A stretch of 64,000 bases of DNA from Cocos nucifera (Eukaryota; Streptophyta; Magnoliopsida; Arecales; Arecaceae). The notes under the pieces were generated by a model. That model was not told the DNA's origin. It saw only the letters and a list, made by a program, of their open reading frames with translations, and made no database searches. The stretch covers positions 3,097,585-3,161,584 of the forward strand of contig QRFJ01000083.1 of assembly GCA_006176705.1 (NCBI GenBank). Direction: 5' to 3'. The position numbers and the translations under genes are program-made. The first letter of the stretch is position 1. Every line of letters begins with the position of its first letter. Below, one piece after another: positions 12,060 to 23,251 of the stretch.

Positions 12060-12533
12060 GGCTTTTACATTTTCTACCCTCGAAATCTGTCAAATATCGA
12101 AACAGCTGAAGACCGGAGTCAAGTCTTTTACTTTCTCAAGGTATTTTATCATGCTTTCCTTCCGAGCTTCGTAGCTACCATTAACTTGATTGACCACTAA
12201 TTAGGAGTCGTTGTAGACTTGAAGCTGATCTACTTTTAGTTCTTTTGCTATTTTTAACCCAATGATCAGCGTTTCATACTTGGCCCCATTATTAGTCACA
12301 GAAAATTCGAAGCTCAGTGTGTACTCAACAATGACTCCCTTGAAACTGACTAAGACCAATCTCATACCTGCTCCAATGGAGTTGGACAAACCATCCACGT
12401 ATAGAGCCCAAAAGTCTTTGGAAAGATCGGCACTCTCCTTGGGGAGGCTCGGCTGTGACAGTAGAGTGCCGGCCTCGTTCTGTTCAAGCTCTATCTCAGC
12501 AAGAATGGTATATTCTACTACAAAATTTATCAA
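12060..12533 (-). pseudogene. Gypsy RNase H remnant
   Basis: Starts near FWALYVDGLSNSIGAGMRLVL and runs through EYTLSFEFSVTNNGAKYETL and LKIAKELKVDQLQVYNDS, followed by a stop, then a readable tail (VVNQVNGSYEARKE). This matches the RNase H that plant Tat-type gypsy elements carry between RT and integrase. The aspartate in YVDG and the later D (YNDS) are retained, as is the glutamate in AKYETL. Confidence 0.8.
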
Positions 12534-13029
12534 TATCTGAGCTTTGATCGATGACCAGGGTTGATAGTTGATGTCAAATTTTATGAGCTCGATCGTCCAT
12601 TTTGTGATTCTCCTGAAAGCGTCTGTTCGATGTAGGACTGCTTTTATTGGTTGGTCCGTGAGGATTGTTATAGTGTGCTCTTGGAAGTAAGGTCGGAGTC
12701 TCCTGACAGTAATTAGAAGAGAGTAAGTTAATTTTTCTAGCCTAGAGTACCTAGTCTCTGCATCCCTTAGGACCCGGCTTACGTAGTAGACCGATCATTG
12801 CATCTTCGCTTCTTCCTTGATCAGGACTGCTGCTAGGGCCGTCGAAGAAACTGCTAGATAGAGAAATAATTTCTCCTCAGGTTCGGACTTTGCCAGTAGT
12901 GGAGATGAGCCGAGGTAGTTTTTAAGCTTCTCAAATGTCCGTTGGCACTCCACTATCCAGCAGAGGTTCTTTGGCTGCCCGAGAACTCAAAAGAAGGGCA
13001 TACATTACTCGACCAATCTTGAGATGAAG

Positions 13030-14153
13030 TGACTCAGGGATACCATTTTTTCAATCAGACACTGAACTTCTTTGATTATTTTTGAAGCAGTCATCTCCTG
13101 AATGGCTCAGATTTTCTCGAAATTTGCTTCAATCCCGCGCATCGACACTATAAATTCTAGAAACTTTTCAGAGGTCACGCCAAAGACGCACTTGGTTGGG
13201 TTGAGTTTCATCTTATGCTTTCTGAGTATGCTGAAGGTCTCTTCAAGATTGGCGAGGTGGTCTGTAGAAGCTCGACTTTTGATGAGCATGTCATCTACGT
13301 ATGCCTCTATATTGCGGTCGATCTGCTCCTTGAAGATCTTGTTGATCAGGCGCTGGTATGTTGCTCCTATGTTTTTGAGTCCAAAGGGCATAACCCTATA
13401 ACAATAAAGACCACGATCAGTAATGAAAGTAGTTTTCTTCTTATCCTCCGACACCATCCATATCTGATTATAACCAAAGAAGGCATCTATAAAGGTGAGG
13501 AGCTCATGGCCCGAGGTCGCATCCACCAATTGATCGATTCTGGATAGAGGGTAGCTGTCCTTTGGGTAGGTCTTGTTCAGTTTTTTAAAGTCTATACACA
13601 TTCTCCACTTGCTGTTAGTTTTTTTGACAATGACTATGTTTGAGATACAGATCGGATAGTTAACTTTTCAGATGAATCCGACGTTGAGGAGCTTGCCTAC
13701 TTCTTCGATGATTGCTTTCTGCCTCTCCGGAGCATGGCTGTGCATCTTCTCTTTTATCGATCGATGCTTTGGATCAACGGTCAGCTGATGTTTCATGATC
13801 TCAACATCAATTTTTGGTATATTTACTGGGGCCCAGGTGAAGATGTCAGCATTCTTCTTGAGGAAGGTAACGAGTTGCTCTCGAACCTCGTCTTCTAAGT
13901 TGGATCCAATCTGTATCGCGTGCTCCGTATTTTCATCATTCAAGGGTATAGAGATTAGGTCCTCCATAGGCTCGCCCCACTCCTCGATGAGATCGTTGCG
14001 GATATCCAGCCCATCGATAGGATAAGGGTCGGATTGTCCTTTTTTATGCAGGGCGATTGAATAGCAGTGCCTTGCCAGAGCTTGATCTTTCCTAACCTCT
14101 CCGATCCTGTGACTTATTAAAAACTTCATCTTTAAATAATAAATTGATACCAC
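13030..14153 (-). pseudogene. Gypsy reverse transcriptase remnant
   Basis: The 14153-13668 part holds the linker and RT N-terminus (PKIDVEIMKHQLTVDP, RQKAIIEEVGKLLNVGFI). The 13601-13107 part holds WRMCIDFKKLNK, PLSRIDQLVDATSGHELLTFID, YCYRVMPFGLKNIGATYQRL and the catalytic AYVDDMLIKS. A TGA or frame change separates the two parts near 13660. The active-site YVDD is intact, but the surrounding polyprotein is not continuous. Confidence 0.88.
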
Positions 14154-14231
14154 CGTCCGAAGTGCATTTAGACCAAGTCGATCGAGAATAACATTATAGG
14201 CAGATGGAGTCCTTATGACTAAAAAATCGAT

Positions 14232-14546
14232 CTATACCTCAGCTAGTTTCGGACATTGCTCCGCAGTCATGGCCAAGGTTATTACGCCCTTCATTGGTAT
14301 GGCATCGCCAGTGAAGCCTATCAACGGAGAGTTCATAGGTTCCAAGTGGTTATTGAATAATGATATTTTTGAGAAAACATCATAAAATAATACATCGATC
14401 GAACTTCTATTATCTACTAAAATACGGCGTACATCATAATCGATAATGTTTAAGGAGATTACAATTGCATCATTATGAAAAAATTGGACCCCCTGAGCAT
14501 CTGCCTCAATGAAGGTTATGGGTTCTTCAGTCCTCCTTCTCTTCAC
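14232..14546 (-). pseudogene. Gypsy aspartic protease region
   Basis: Minus-strand open stretch with EEPITFIEADAQGVQFFHND, an YDVRRILVDNRSSIDVLF segment and PLIGFTGDAIPMKGVITL. Plant gypsy proteases of this branch normally read VDNGSSADVLF at this point, so the glycine next to the catalytic aspartate has become arginine. That probably makes the copy inactive. Confidence 0.75.
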
Positions 14547-14579
14547 CGATCCCTCGGATTCGCTGGCCTCTCCCTACCG

Positions 14580-16132
14580 AAGTCCTCTGAGATCGTATTG
14601 ATGATATCGAGAGACGGTCGATCTTCTTGTTGATCCTCCCTCCTTGGTAGCTCGGGCTACGGCAATGTCCTCGATCGATCTTCACGTCCTTCAGGCAATC
14701 GCCGTTGAAATCGACCTAACCTGCCTCACCTGATGAGCTCCTCGATCTCATCCTGAAGTTGGATATACTTAGTGTTATGACCGTGATCACGATGATAAAG
14801 GTAGAACTTGTTAGGATTGCACTTGCTGGGGTGAGAGCGCATCCTTTCCGACCTCGGTAGTTGCTCTCTGATTTTTATCAGCACTTGAATTTTTGGAGCA
14901 TTGAGGAAGGCATAGTTATGAAATTTTCATTGGGAAGAATCTTGCCGCGCCCTTCTGTCCGGGCTTCCATGCCTCCGAGCTCAGGAAGGAGTTCGGACTC
15001 GCTTGCGCTCAGAGAAAATTTGGGAGTGCTATCGAGCTTCACCCGACTTTTCTTCTTCGATGGGCCCGTCCGGCTCGTCGATTCATCTCTTACCAAAGGC
15101 TTCATTGTTCTTGGCCTTGAAGGCCTCTTCAGCTCGGGCATAACCTTCAGTCTGAGCTAGCATATCGATGAAGTTTTTGAAATACTTTTTTTTAGAGAGA
15201 ATAGCAAATTATTCTTCTGAAGGCCACCCTTGAGTGCGGCCATGACGATGGATTGGTCTAGGTTCCGGACCTCCAATGCAGCAGCATTAAATCGGATGAC
15301 GTAAGCCCGGATGGATTCTCTCCTTCTATTTGATAGTCATAAAAAAATTCGAACCTCAGTGTGGACCTCAGCTGCTAACGAAGTGAGCCATGAACTGATA
15401 GCTCATCTGATCAAAGAAAAAGATGGTACCTGACTTAAGTGCCGAGTATCAATTTTTGGCGGCTCTCTTGAAGGTGGACGAAAAAGTCTGACATAAAATA
15501 GCGTTCGACGCACCATGGAGCAACATCATTATCCGAAAGACCTCCAAGTGATCGATCGGATTGGTGGTTCCGTCGTAACTCTCAAATTACGGAAGCTTGA
15601 AGTTCGATGGGATGAGTTCCTGCATGATCCCTTGAGAAAAAGGAGGATCGGTGCAAATATCATTACCATGTGAGGAGGGGGTGTGGCGGAGCTATTCGAT
15701 TCATCAGGTCATTTTTAGGAGCCTTTGGTCTAGGAGATCTTCACGGTCGTTGATCTTCAGAATTTTTTGATGGAGCGGATGAGAAGCTTCCTCCTGGATT
15801 GAGTCATGGTCCGAGCAGGGACCCTCCACCTTTTGCTTTCCCTTTTCGAAGGTCAGAGGTCGGGCAGTCCAAGTTGGTTGTTACCAGATCGGACCATAGG
15901 GTTCTGAAGAAACCTGCTCTAGCCGAACTGGTGCTGGGGCCTGGCGATGTATGGCCTGCATCGCCTCCATGAGACCATGGACCTACTGGACCAGCAGATT
16001 GAACTGCTCCATATCCACCACGATCATAGGTGGAGCTTGAGTTATCGGGGCTGAAGCGGAGGTGGACAGGTCTAGAAGGGATCTGGCTACAGAGGCCGTC
16101 GATCACCGAGTTGAAGCCTTCCTGAGTGGCAT
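14580..16132 (-). pseudogene. Gypsy gag remnant
   Basis: The likely start ATG is at 16132-16130, followed within 30 bp by a shift. The reading frames that follow contain VVDMEQFNLLVQ, LMEAMQAIHRQ and further gag-like pieces. Near 14850-14700 the segment FYLYHRDHGHNTKYIQLQDEIEELI matches the zinc-finger neighbourhood of Tat-type gag, where the usual cysteines have been lost here. Multiple stops make it a pseudogene. The same start region occurs, better preserved, at 57109. Confidence 0.7.
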
Positions 16133-16219
16133 TTTTTCTCGGAGAAAAACTCTAGAGAGGAAGAAGAAAGATTATTGCTGAGCACTTCTTTAAGAATAAG
16201 GAAACCTCAAGAACAGAGG

Positions 16220-16240
16220 TCCTTCCTCTAGCACCAATTC
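16220..16240 (-). other. Primer binding site region of the gypsy element
   Basis: Immediately inside the 5' LTR the minus strand reads GAATTGGTGCTAGAGGAAGG. The derivative at 56986 has TTGGCGCTAGAGGAAGG in the same place. A TGGYGC start just inside the LTR is the normal position for a primer site; the matching tRNA was not identified. Confidence 0.55.
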
Positions 16241-17398
16241 TGTTGTCGCAGAATCTGATTGACGTCGGGATGGACTGGAGTGGAGGAGGATGAGATCGCC
16301 ATCGGTGGCCTACAAAATAAAGTTCCATCTGGAGTCGGTGGTGGTGGCTCCGACAGGATCCTCCGATGATCAAGTCAGCTCTTTTGAGCAACAGAAATGA
16401 AGTGCTCGAAAAAGAGTTCAGCAGAATTTTTAAGTGGGAGAGGAGAGCTTAGAGAAAAATATATCTGGAGGGCCCCTTTTATAGATGGAGCTTGTAGCAG
16501 ATTGATGGTGACAGCTGCGATTGCCCGATAGCGGGTTGCTCGAGGTCTGATGGAGTTAGTCATGGAGGAAGGCGCCGTCTGTAGCATCGTCTGCAGTAGA
16601 TTGATAGTGACAGCCATTGCCGTTTGATAGTGGATCGCTATCGCGTGCAGCAGACTGATAGTGATGGCCACAGCCGTTCGACACTGAGCCGTCCGAGGCC
16701 GCATAGAGGGATGAAGAACTTTAACGTACATCGACTTTAGAAGAGTTTGGACTTCCGCAGAAGTTCAACTGAAGAAGAAGTGCGGAGAGAGTTTGGCTTC
16801 CATAGGAGTTCGACTGAAGGAGTGCGGAGGGAGTTCGACTCCCATAGGAGTCTGACTGAAGAAGGAGTGTGGAGGGAGTTTGGCTCCATAGGAGTTCGAA
16901 AGGAGTTCGGCTCCCATAAGAGTTCAACTGAAGAAAGAGATCTGGAAGGAGTTCGGCTTTCGTAGGAGTCCGACTGAAGGAGTTCGGCTCTCGTAGGAGT
17001 CCGACTGAAGGAGAAGTGCGAAGAAAGTTTGGCTCCCATAGAAGTTCGATCGAAGGAGGAGTGCGGAGGAAGTTTAGCTTCCGTAGGAGTCCGATCAAAG
17101 AAAGAGATCTGGAAGGAGTTCGGCTTCCATAGGAGTCCGACTGAAGGAGTATGGAGGAAGTTCGGCTCCCATAGGAGTCCGATTGAAGGAAGAGTGCAAA
17201 AGAAGTTCGACTGAAGGAAGAGATCTGGAAGGAGTTCGGCTTCCGTAGGAGTCCGACCGAAGGAGAAGTGTGGAAGGAGTTTGGCATACATAGGAGTCTG
17301 ACTGAAGAAGAAGTGTGGAGGGAGTTCGGCTCCCATAGAAGTCCGATCGAAGGAGTGTAGAGAAAGTTCGGCTTCCGTAGGAGTCCGACTGAAGGAGA
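16241..17398 (-). repeat. 5' LTR of the gypsy element (outer end truncated)
   Basis: Begins TGTTGTCGCAGAATCTG at 16241 and shares its modules with 8204-9761, including the cgatagcgg and gagttcggctcccatagg arrays. It stops near 17398 without the TGTTGGGGATA terminus. It keeps the segment (about 16353-16506) deleted from the other LTR. Confidence 0.8.
16477..16484 (-). promoter_or_regulatory. LTR TATA box
   Basis: Minus strand CTATAAAA inside CTCCATCTATAAAAGGGGCC. The same place and context carry TATAAAAA in the LTRs at 45186, 56739 and 60671, so this is the shared retrotransposon promoter. Confidence 0.65.
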
Positions 17399-18186
17399 AA
17401 ATAGCTACCATATTTTTTTTTTAATGTTACATTAATTGAAAACACCACTCCCAACCAAACATATTTGTTATTTTTTTAAAAAAATTAAAAATTAAAAATC
17501 ATAATGATACCAAACACCATCTTAACCAGTTTGAAATGGTTCACAAGCCACTCGGTTTGAAGGCAAAAAATTTTGATCGGTTTACTTAGCAGTAAATTAA
17601 GAATATTTTCAACAAAAATGCACTAGCTGTTAAAATCAACCCAAAAACTTGAACTGGTACATGGACGGGGCATGGGTATACAAACATCACTAAATTTTTT
17701 AATCCATTCGGTATGAGACTATTTCTCAACGATCATAACTCGAAAATATACCTTAAAAATTTATTAAGCTGGTGTGTTGTGTTTTGAGGCACCACCCCAT
17801 AGCCCTATTTGTTTTTTGCCTATATCCAAGTAGTTTTTATTGTAAAATTGTTCTAAGCTATGGAACTAATCAAGCTTGTTTGGGAGTTAGATTTCATTAT
17901 ATAATAATGTTAACACAAGCAACTTCGGCATATTTAAGCATCTAGTTGTGTTTGATTGATGATTTAGTGGTTTGGATCTAGTTTTATTTTACACGAACAA
18001 TTTTATAGCTAAGAGATAGTTCTATACTTGAAAATATACCGGTAATCCATGAAGATTATCTAAGCTAAGCATATTCATTAGTTGGAAAGCTCGCAAGTTG
18101 CCTAAGCTCAACTTTATTATTATCAAATTCTAGTAGCGTGGACAAGTTTTGAAGTTAAATTTGAATAACAAAATACTCAGTATGTG

Positions 18187-18191
<5 letters not shown>

Positions 18192-18241
<50 letters not shown>
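18192..18241. repeat. (AT)n microsatellite, about 25 units
   Basis: Uninterrupted alternating A and T over about 50 bp. Confidence 0.95.
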
Positions 18242-18247
<6 letters not shown>

Positions 18248-18941
18248 TTATATTTAAAATTTAAATTTATATATGATTTGATTAATATTTAAGCCAAATC
18301 AAATTGTATTGAATAGATGTAGCTTATTATTATTATTTTTTTTCTGAACAAGTTGAATTTAAGTTTAGATGTTAAGATCAATTTCAAGCTGGACTTTCAG
18401 TTTGAACTTTTTAGATCCAGTTGAACTCTCAAGTCTCTGGATGCTGGACTTGATTTCCGGCCAAAGATAAGCCGATGGGATGGTGCATTATTGCTGGCAG
18501 TTTCAGTCAGCCAAGGTCAACCTTGGCTGCAACCTGTTCCCATCTCGCTACTCCTCCATGGCTTTAATCATTAACTTCTGGGTCAACGAATCTTGTACTA
18601 ACGTACATTTCTAGCGGACTTGACTTCATTATTCTCTGCGTTATTTCAGCATTATCAACCTTAAAGCTTGCTTATCATTAAAAAAATAAAAAATCGTAAG
18701 ACTTGCTGGAAACCGAGTTTATTTATCCGTAAATTAGCATGCCATGTACGGAAATGGAGGGTGCATTCGGGGGTTCCACATACTGGAGGTACAAATTTGT
18801 CATCGTACTGTCAAGAAGAAGCTTGGACATTGCTTTTCGAAGTCTTATCAAAACATACCAATTGATTAGCAGAAAAAAAAAAAAAAGAGCCAGCGGTTGT
18901 TTATTTTAGTCTTGTCGAGGCGTATTAATTAGTCAGTAGAT

Positions 18942-18945
<4 letters not shown>

Positions 18946-18974
<29 letters not shown>
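18946..18974. repeat. (AT)n microsatellite
   Basis: Uninterrupted alternating A and T over about 29 bp. Confidence 0.9.
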
Positions 18975-18979
<5 letters not shown>

Positions 18980-19741
18980 AATCGATCGGATTGCTTATTT
19001 ATAAGAGCCTATGCAAAGCATTGTTTCCCAATTGATCCTTAGTCATATTAATTTAAGAGTATTGTCACCATTCATCTATCAGATCACCACTTAATTTATC
19101 GGATGGATGCGGCAGTCAAAGATAGTATAATATACGGGTGTGATGATGGTATCACTCCAGTCATTCCTATGCTAAATCAGTTCTTGCATTCTCCGGTGAG
19201 TAAAGTGGTAATATAGGTGGTCTTCTTCATTTTTTTTTTTAATAAATAATAAAATATATGTTGTTCATGTTTTCATTCTTGGTCATAAAATAAATTTCTA
19301 TGAAATAAATGTGGAGAAAATGCAAAACTATTTTTGTGGAAGCTGCTTGCGAGCACGCATATCTTTTCAAAAGAAGATGCCAAGCCGAAAGCAAATCATA
19401 GCGTAAGGAGGCCATTGCACGCGGCCCGAATATGACGTCTCATCGGAACACGTCTGAGAACATTATGGACTTGCAGGTTTTATTCTTTTTAGATTAAAAA
19501 AATTATCTAATTTTGCTCGATCGAAAGCATCTTTGGTTGCGAGACGATGATACTGCATGGTTGATGTGGTGGCTAATTCCAACTAAAGCTGCTTATTAGA
19601 TGGGCCGGACTGGGTTCGGACTAGGCTCAATCTGCACTTTTGAATCCAAATCCGGTCTTTTTGCCTACTTTTCAGCCCAAGCCCACTTCGTATTTGAGTT
19701 TTATTCTTTCCTCTTTATTCTTCTTTTCTGCTCTCATAAAG

Positions 19742-19947
19742 GAGATTCTTGGACGATTATAAATAATATGGTGATGATAATTTCAAAATATTCTTTAATA
19801 ATAATATCATCATCATTATTATTTATTATGGCTTCTTTTCTCTTTTCAGAAAAGAGATTTTTGGACGGTTATAAATAATGTGGTAGTGATAATTTTAAAA
19901 TGATCTTTAATAATAATATCATCATCATCATTATTATTTATTATGGT
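19742..19947. repeat. Tandem duplication of about 112 bp
   Basis: Copy 1 starts gagattcttggacgattata at about 19743 and copy 2 starts gagatttttggacggttata at 19854. Both run through the same taataataatatcatcatca tail to ttattatgg. They differ by scattered substitutions and one extra trinucleotide, so the duplication is not recent. Confidence 0.85.
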
Positions 19948-21253
19948 TAAAGACTTTCGGTCTAAAAAAAAAGAAAAGATTCTATTTTATATAAATTAAA
20001 TTTTTTTTGACTCACAAAAAATTAATAATTTTTTCTTATTTACATCACAACAATTTTTTTTTAATTATAATGGTGGTAGTAAAAAAAATATTTATTGTCA
20101 TTTTGTGGGCACTTTTCCTTTACAGCTCTATGTCATCATTTTGGAGATGACATTTTGGAAATCCAGGTCTGGCTTTGCCACGTTCCGTTGCCTAGAAATT
20201 AAATGAAGAAAAGAAAATGTGTTAACAAACAATTTTTTTTTGGAATTTTCTTTCCTATTGTTTCATAGTACAAAGAAAATTCAGGGAAAATCTTCTGAAA
20301 CAATATTTTTTTTACTTTTTCAAAAGATAGCGATCTTGAGAGAAAATTAAATGCGGGCAACCGATTTAAGATCACCTAATCATATTTTAACTATTTTTAT
20401 ATTTTTTAGTTTAACCAAACATGAAAATATACTCAATTAATTTCCTTTCTTTTTCCGATGCGATGCTGATTTACTTTTTCTCCCAACTTTTTGACATCTG
20501 GGAACCAGACCCAGACGGAGGTTTAGGATGTGATTAGATGTAAAAAGATTTAATTGACGCAATAAGATGTTTGCTGGGCCTCCGGAGGCTTCAAGTGAAA
20601 GACGGATGTTTCGAAGAGAATCGGGCTATTGCTACTCCCATCATCAGTAATCCTAAGTTTAGAAAGAACCTTATTAGTTTGTGGAGGATATTTATCTTAT
20701 CTCTATTTTATAGTATTAGTTGTCGCCCTAGCTTCACTTTTTTTTCTTTTTTTTGGTAAGCGAAGGAAACGGACGTAGAAGTAAAGTTTACAAGATGCAT
20801 GGTACGTACTAATAAGATAACCGTAGATACAAGAGGAATAGAAAATGGAAGGGAAAACATGTAATTGACAGAAATGGGAATCTGTGAAGATACGACAGCA
20901 GACCTTTTGTTGAAGAGACTCCCAGTAACGTTACCTTTCTTCCTCGATACATTCAAAAAAAAAAAAAAAAAAAAAAAGAGAAAAGGCAAGGCGTAGCCTG
21001 AATGTGAAGTGTAATCCAGTGTTAGCATCGGAAGATGGCACCTTTGCAGCAGCAGGCGAAGAAAATATTCATAGAGTAGTAATAGCATCTGGATGCTGGC
21101 GCCCCGCAGTGAGGAGGCATAAGAGATAACAAGGAAGGCACTTGCAGCCTGTGCACGGCAGCTTTCGAACCACCCCGCATCCAATATAAGTCTGAAATTG
21201 TAGCTATGCTTATAGACCAGCTTAGAAGTTGTTACTGGAGCGGATCCTCCACG

Positions 21254-21424
21254 CTACTCAAAAAATATCGCAAGGTAAGGTATCGTGTATGGTTGGACGT
21301 GATCCATCATAAGATGGACACGCATTAAATACTAAAAGATAAAGAATTTATAGATTTTGAAAATATTTGGATAGCGTCCATCTAATGAAGGATGATGCCA
21401 ATCTTACGATATTTTTTTGAGTAC
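21254..21424. mobile_element. MITE-like inverted-repeat element, about 170 bp
   Basis: The left arm starts TACTCAAAAAATATCGCAAG at 21255. The right arm, reverse-complemented, starts GTACTCAAAAAAATATCGTA from 21424. The arms continue to pair through GGTTGGACGTGATCC.../GATTGGCATCATCC... and CATAAGATGGAC/CATTAGATGGAC, with one insertion in the left arm. It has no coding capacity. A target duplication is not evident, so the superfamily is open. Confidence 0.65.
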
Positions 21425-22255
21425 CGTAAAAAATTCCATTCCAGTTGTTACAACGCTAATAGGATCTTGGATCATCCAGACCAGACCTTAGGGGATTCCT
21501 TTTGGGCTGCTGCCCTACGATGTTGGCTTTTGCTTGTCAATGAGCCTTGCAACATTATGAATTTTGATATTTGTTCATATATATCCCAGTGGTCCTCGTT
21601 CAGTTCATCATATGAAGAGGAATCCCAGATGCATTGTTCATTAAGCTCACAAGGTAGAGGCTGGAATTCACACGGCTGCTATTTGAATCGAAATCTGCTG
21701 CGTTACCTTCTTCTTGGCGCGTGGGTTACACCTTGGCACGCTGTCCCGTTCTTGGCACACAGAAAACGCCATCGCAGTTCTTGTTTCGAAGGTCCTTGAA
21801 AAGCTCTACGGGGTTACCAGCTATTCCAGCTCAGACGCTAAAATCATATAACCTCTCACACTTCAAGTACATATTCACACTTTAATAAAAGTCGGATGGC
21901 TTTTTAGCTTCCCAATTCAAAAAAAAAAAAAAAAAAGCGCACAAGGTAAAATATATTTATTAAAAATAAAAGAAAAAAAAAAAGAAAGAAAATGGAAAGC
22001 ATGGCCATCCCACCTTTTGTTTGAAACTCACTCGACCGCTCGCCCGTTCATCTCACGGCTGGTCTGATGTTTGTCGTATAATATTTTGAAATTTTATGCC
22101 GGAGATTATTGTATGATATCTACTTCGCAAAGGCTTGCACAATTTTGTATTGATCATTGTGATTTTATGACCTTTCTTTTCGCTTGTTAAGACATGCTTA
22201 GGTTTCATTTGACTCATGGAAGTAATGAAAGTGTACCAGTGCGACGATGGGATGG
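21425..22255. other. Spacer between a MITE and the copia element
   Basis: Holds a 135-aa open frame (21392-21799) with no recognisable domain, a polyA run near 21920 and nothing else that I can support. Confidence 0.4.
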
Positions 22256-22260
22256 ATGAG

Positions 22261-22454
22261 CGTTGACGATCTAGTCTAATCTAATTTTTATTTATTATTT
22301 TTTTTATTTAAATAATAAAAATAAATAATTTTTTTATTTAAAAAATAATTAAAATAAATTATTATTCTTATAAAACTCAAAATTTTTTGTATAAAAAGGA
22401 AAAGATCTCTCAAGCAAGCAAGAAAGAAAAAATAAAATCTTTTCTTTTTCAATA
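22261..22454 (+). repeat. Copia 5' LTR
   Basis: Starts CGTTGACGATCTAGTCTAAT (first base T changed to C) and ends TTTTTCAATA. A TATAAAAAG box lies at 22390-22398. It is 194 bp and matches the 3' LTR, with an A/T-rich centre that has diverged. Confidence 0.88.
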
Positions 22455-22472
22455 TGATATCAGAGCTTTTAG
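22455..22472 (+). other. Copia primer binding site
   Basis: TGATATCAGAGCTTTTAG directly after the LTR. The canonical plant copia site, complementary to initiator tRNA-Met, begins TGGTATCAGAGC, so one base is changed. Confidence 0.85.
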
Positions 22473-22674
22473 CTGATCCATAAATATATATAATAATTTT
22501 TTTCTTTTCGCCATCCAATCCTTCTTCGATCCATCTTCTTCCTCCCACCATCGCTCGTCCCCTTCCATTTTTTTTTCTTTCAAATCGATCGCTGCCATTG
22601 TGATCTCGTCTTCCAACCACCACTTAGATCTTTCTCTCGGTCATGATTCGTCCTGACTCCTGATCGATCACCTC

Positions 22675-23040
22675 TTGCTGTCGCCATTATCGTCGACATT
22701 TGTGAATGCCCCTGCCACCATCGTCCCCTCTATCCCAAGCCACCACTACTGCTGCTGTGATCCTCTCAGTCGCCGCCACTGCCGCCGTGATCGCCACCTT
22801 CACCATCCCTGCTATGATCGCCTTTGTCATCGACACTGCCACCGCCATGATCCCCTCTGTCGCCACCACTATTGTCGTGATCACCTCTGTCATCGCCGCT
22901 GCCATGGACCTTTACGGCCTCGCCCATCGCCGCCGTCCTCTTTATCCCGAGTTTTTGCCGCAGCCGCCGCTGCTACCACCACCTCCACCACTGCCATCTC
23001 CAATGGCATCCGCGTGAGCCATGGGATCCGAGGTTAAAAA
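22675..23040 (+). repeat. GCC/CAC-rich degenerate repeat in the copia leader
   Basis: Between the primer site and gag the sequence is a degenerate repeat of gtcgccrcc- and gtgatc-type modules. It is open in several frames at once (His/Arg-rich in one, Ala/Thr/Ile-rich in another), so it is low complexity and not a gene. Confidence 0.65.
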
Positions 23041-23251
23041 CTCCTTCATTTAGTTGCTTTTTCCAAAAAAATAAAAAATAAAGGCAAAAAAAAAGGAGAA
23101 AAAAAGCAAAAAAGAAAGGGCAAAAAAAGGATGAAAATTATCTAATAATCTTTTTGAGTTTTTTTTTCAAAGTATCGAACAGTTTTCTTATAGAAGAGTT
23201 TGAGAAGATAATTGGAGAGGTGAGGTGGTTTGCACCTCTGAATCTTGATCT

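Larger units (their letters stand above)
8204..17398 (-). mobile_element. Ty3/gypsy Tat-like retrotransposon with both LTRs (decayed)
   Basis: Minus-strand order is 5' LTR (17398-16241, truncated at its outer end), primer site, gag, protease, reverse transcriptase, RNase H, integrase, a tandem-repeat block, then the 3' LTR (9761-8204). The inner LTR borders are explicit: TGTTGTCGCAGAATCTG at 16241 and TGTTGTCACAGAATCTG at 8204. The gag zinc-finger neighbourhood and PR motif resemble the Tat/Retand branch. Many stops and shifts show that no product can be made. The outermost part of the right LTR is missing (about 350 bp relative to the left), so the target duplication cannot be tested. Confidence 0.88.
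6283..17521 (-). mobile_element. Degenerate PIF/Harbinger element, split by a gypsy retrotransposon
   Basis: The left end reads GGTGACATTTGGTACCATT from 6288. The reverse complement of the right end reads GGTGTTTGGTATCATT from about 17518. Both run on into similar A/T-rich arms. TTA flanks both ends (6280-6282 and 17522-17524), as expected for this superfamily's 3-bp TTA/TAA target duplication. Between them on the minus strand lie a Harbinger nuclease remnant (6600-7876) and a complete foreign insertion (8204-17398). The arms are AT-rich and imperfect, so the ends are inferred; the nuclease remnant itself is firm. Confidence 0.5.
17522..21253. other. Gene-poor spacer
   Basis: AT-rich intergenic DNA with microsatellites, a tandem duplication and homopolymer runs (polyA near 20950-20975). 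The short open frames here (for example 18668-18865, 20708-21184) have no recognisable domain or coding character. Confidence 0.5.

Noticed and set aside
16721..17454. Open frames of 188 and 224 codons on the minus strand
   Set aside because: Same LTR modules read through; the translations are periodic copies of the DNA repeat.
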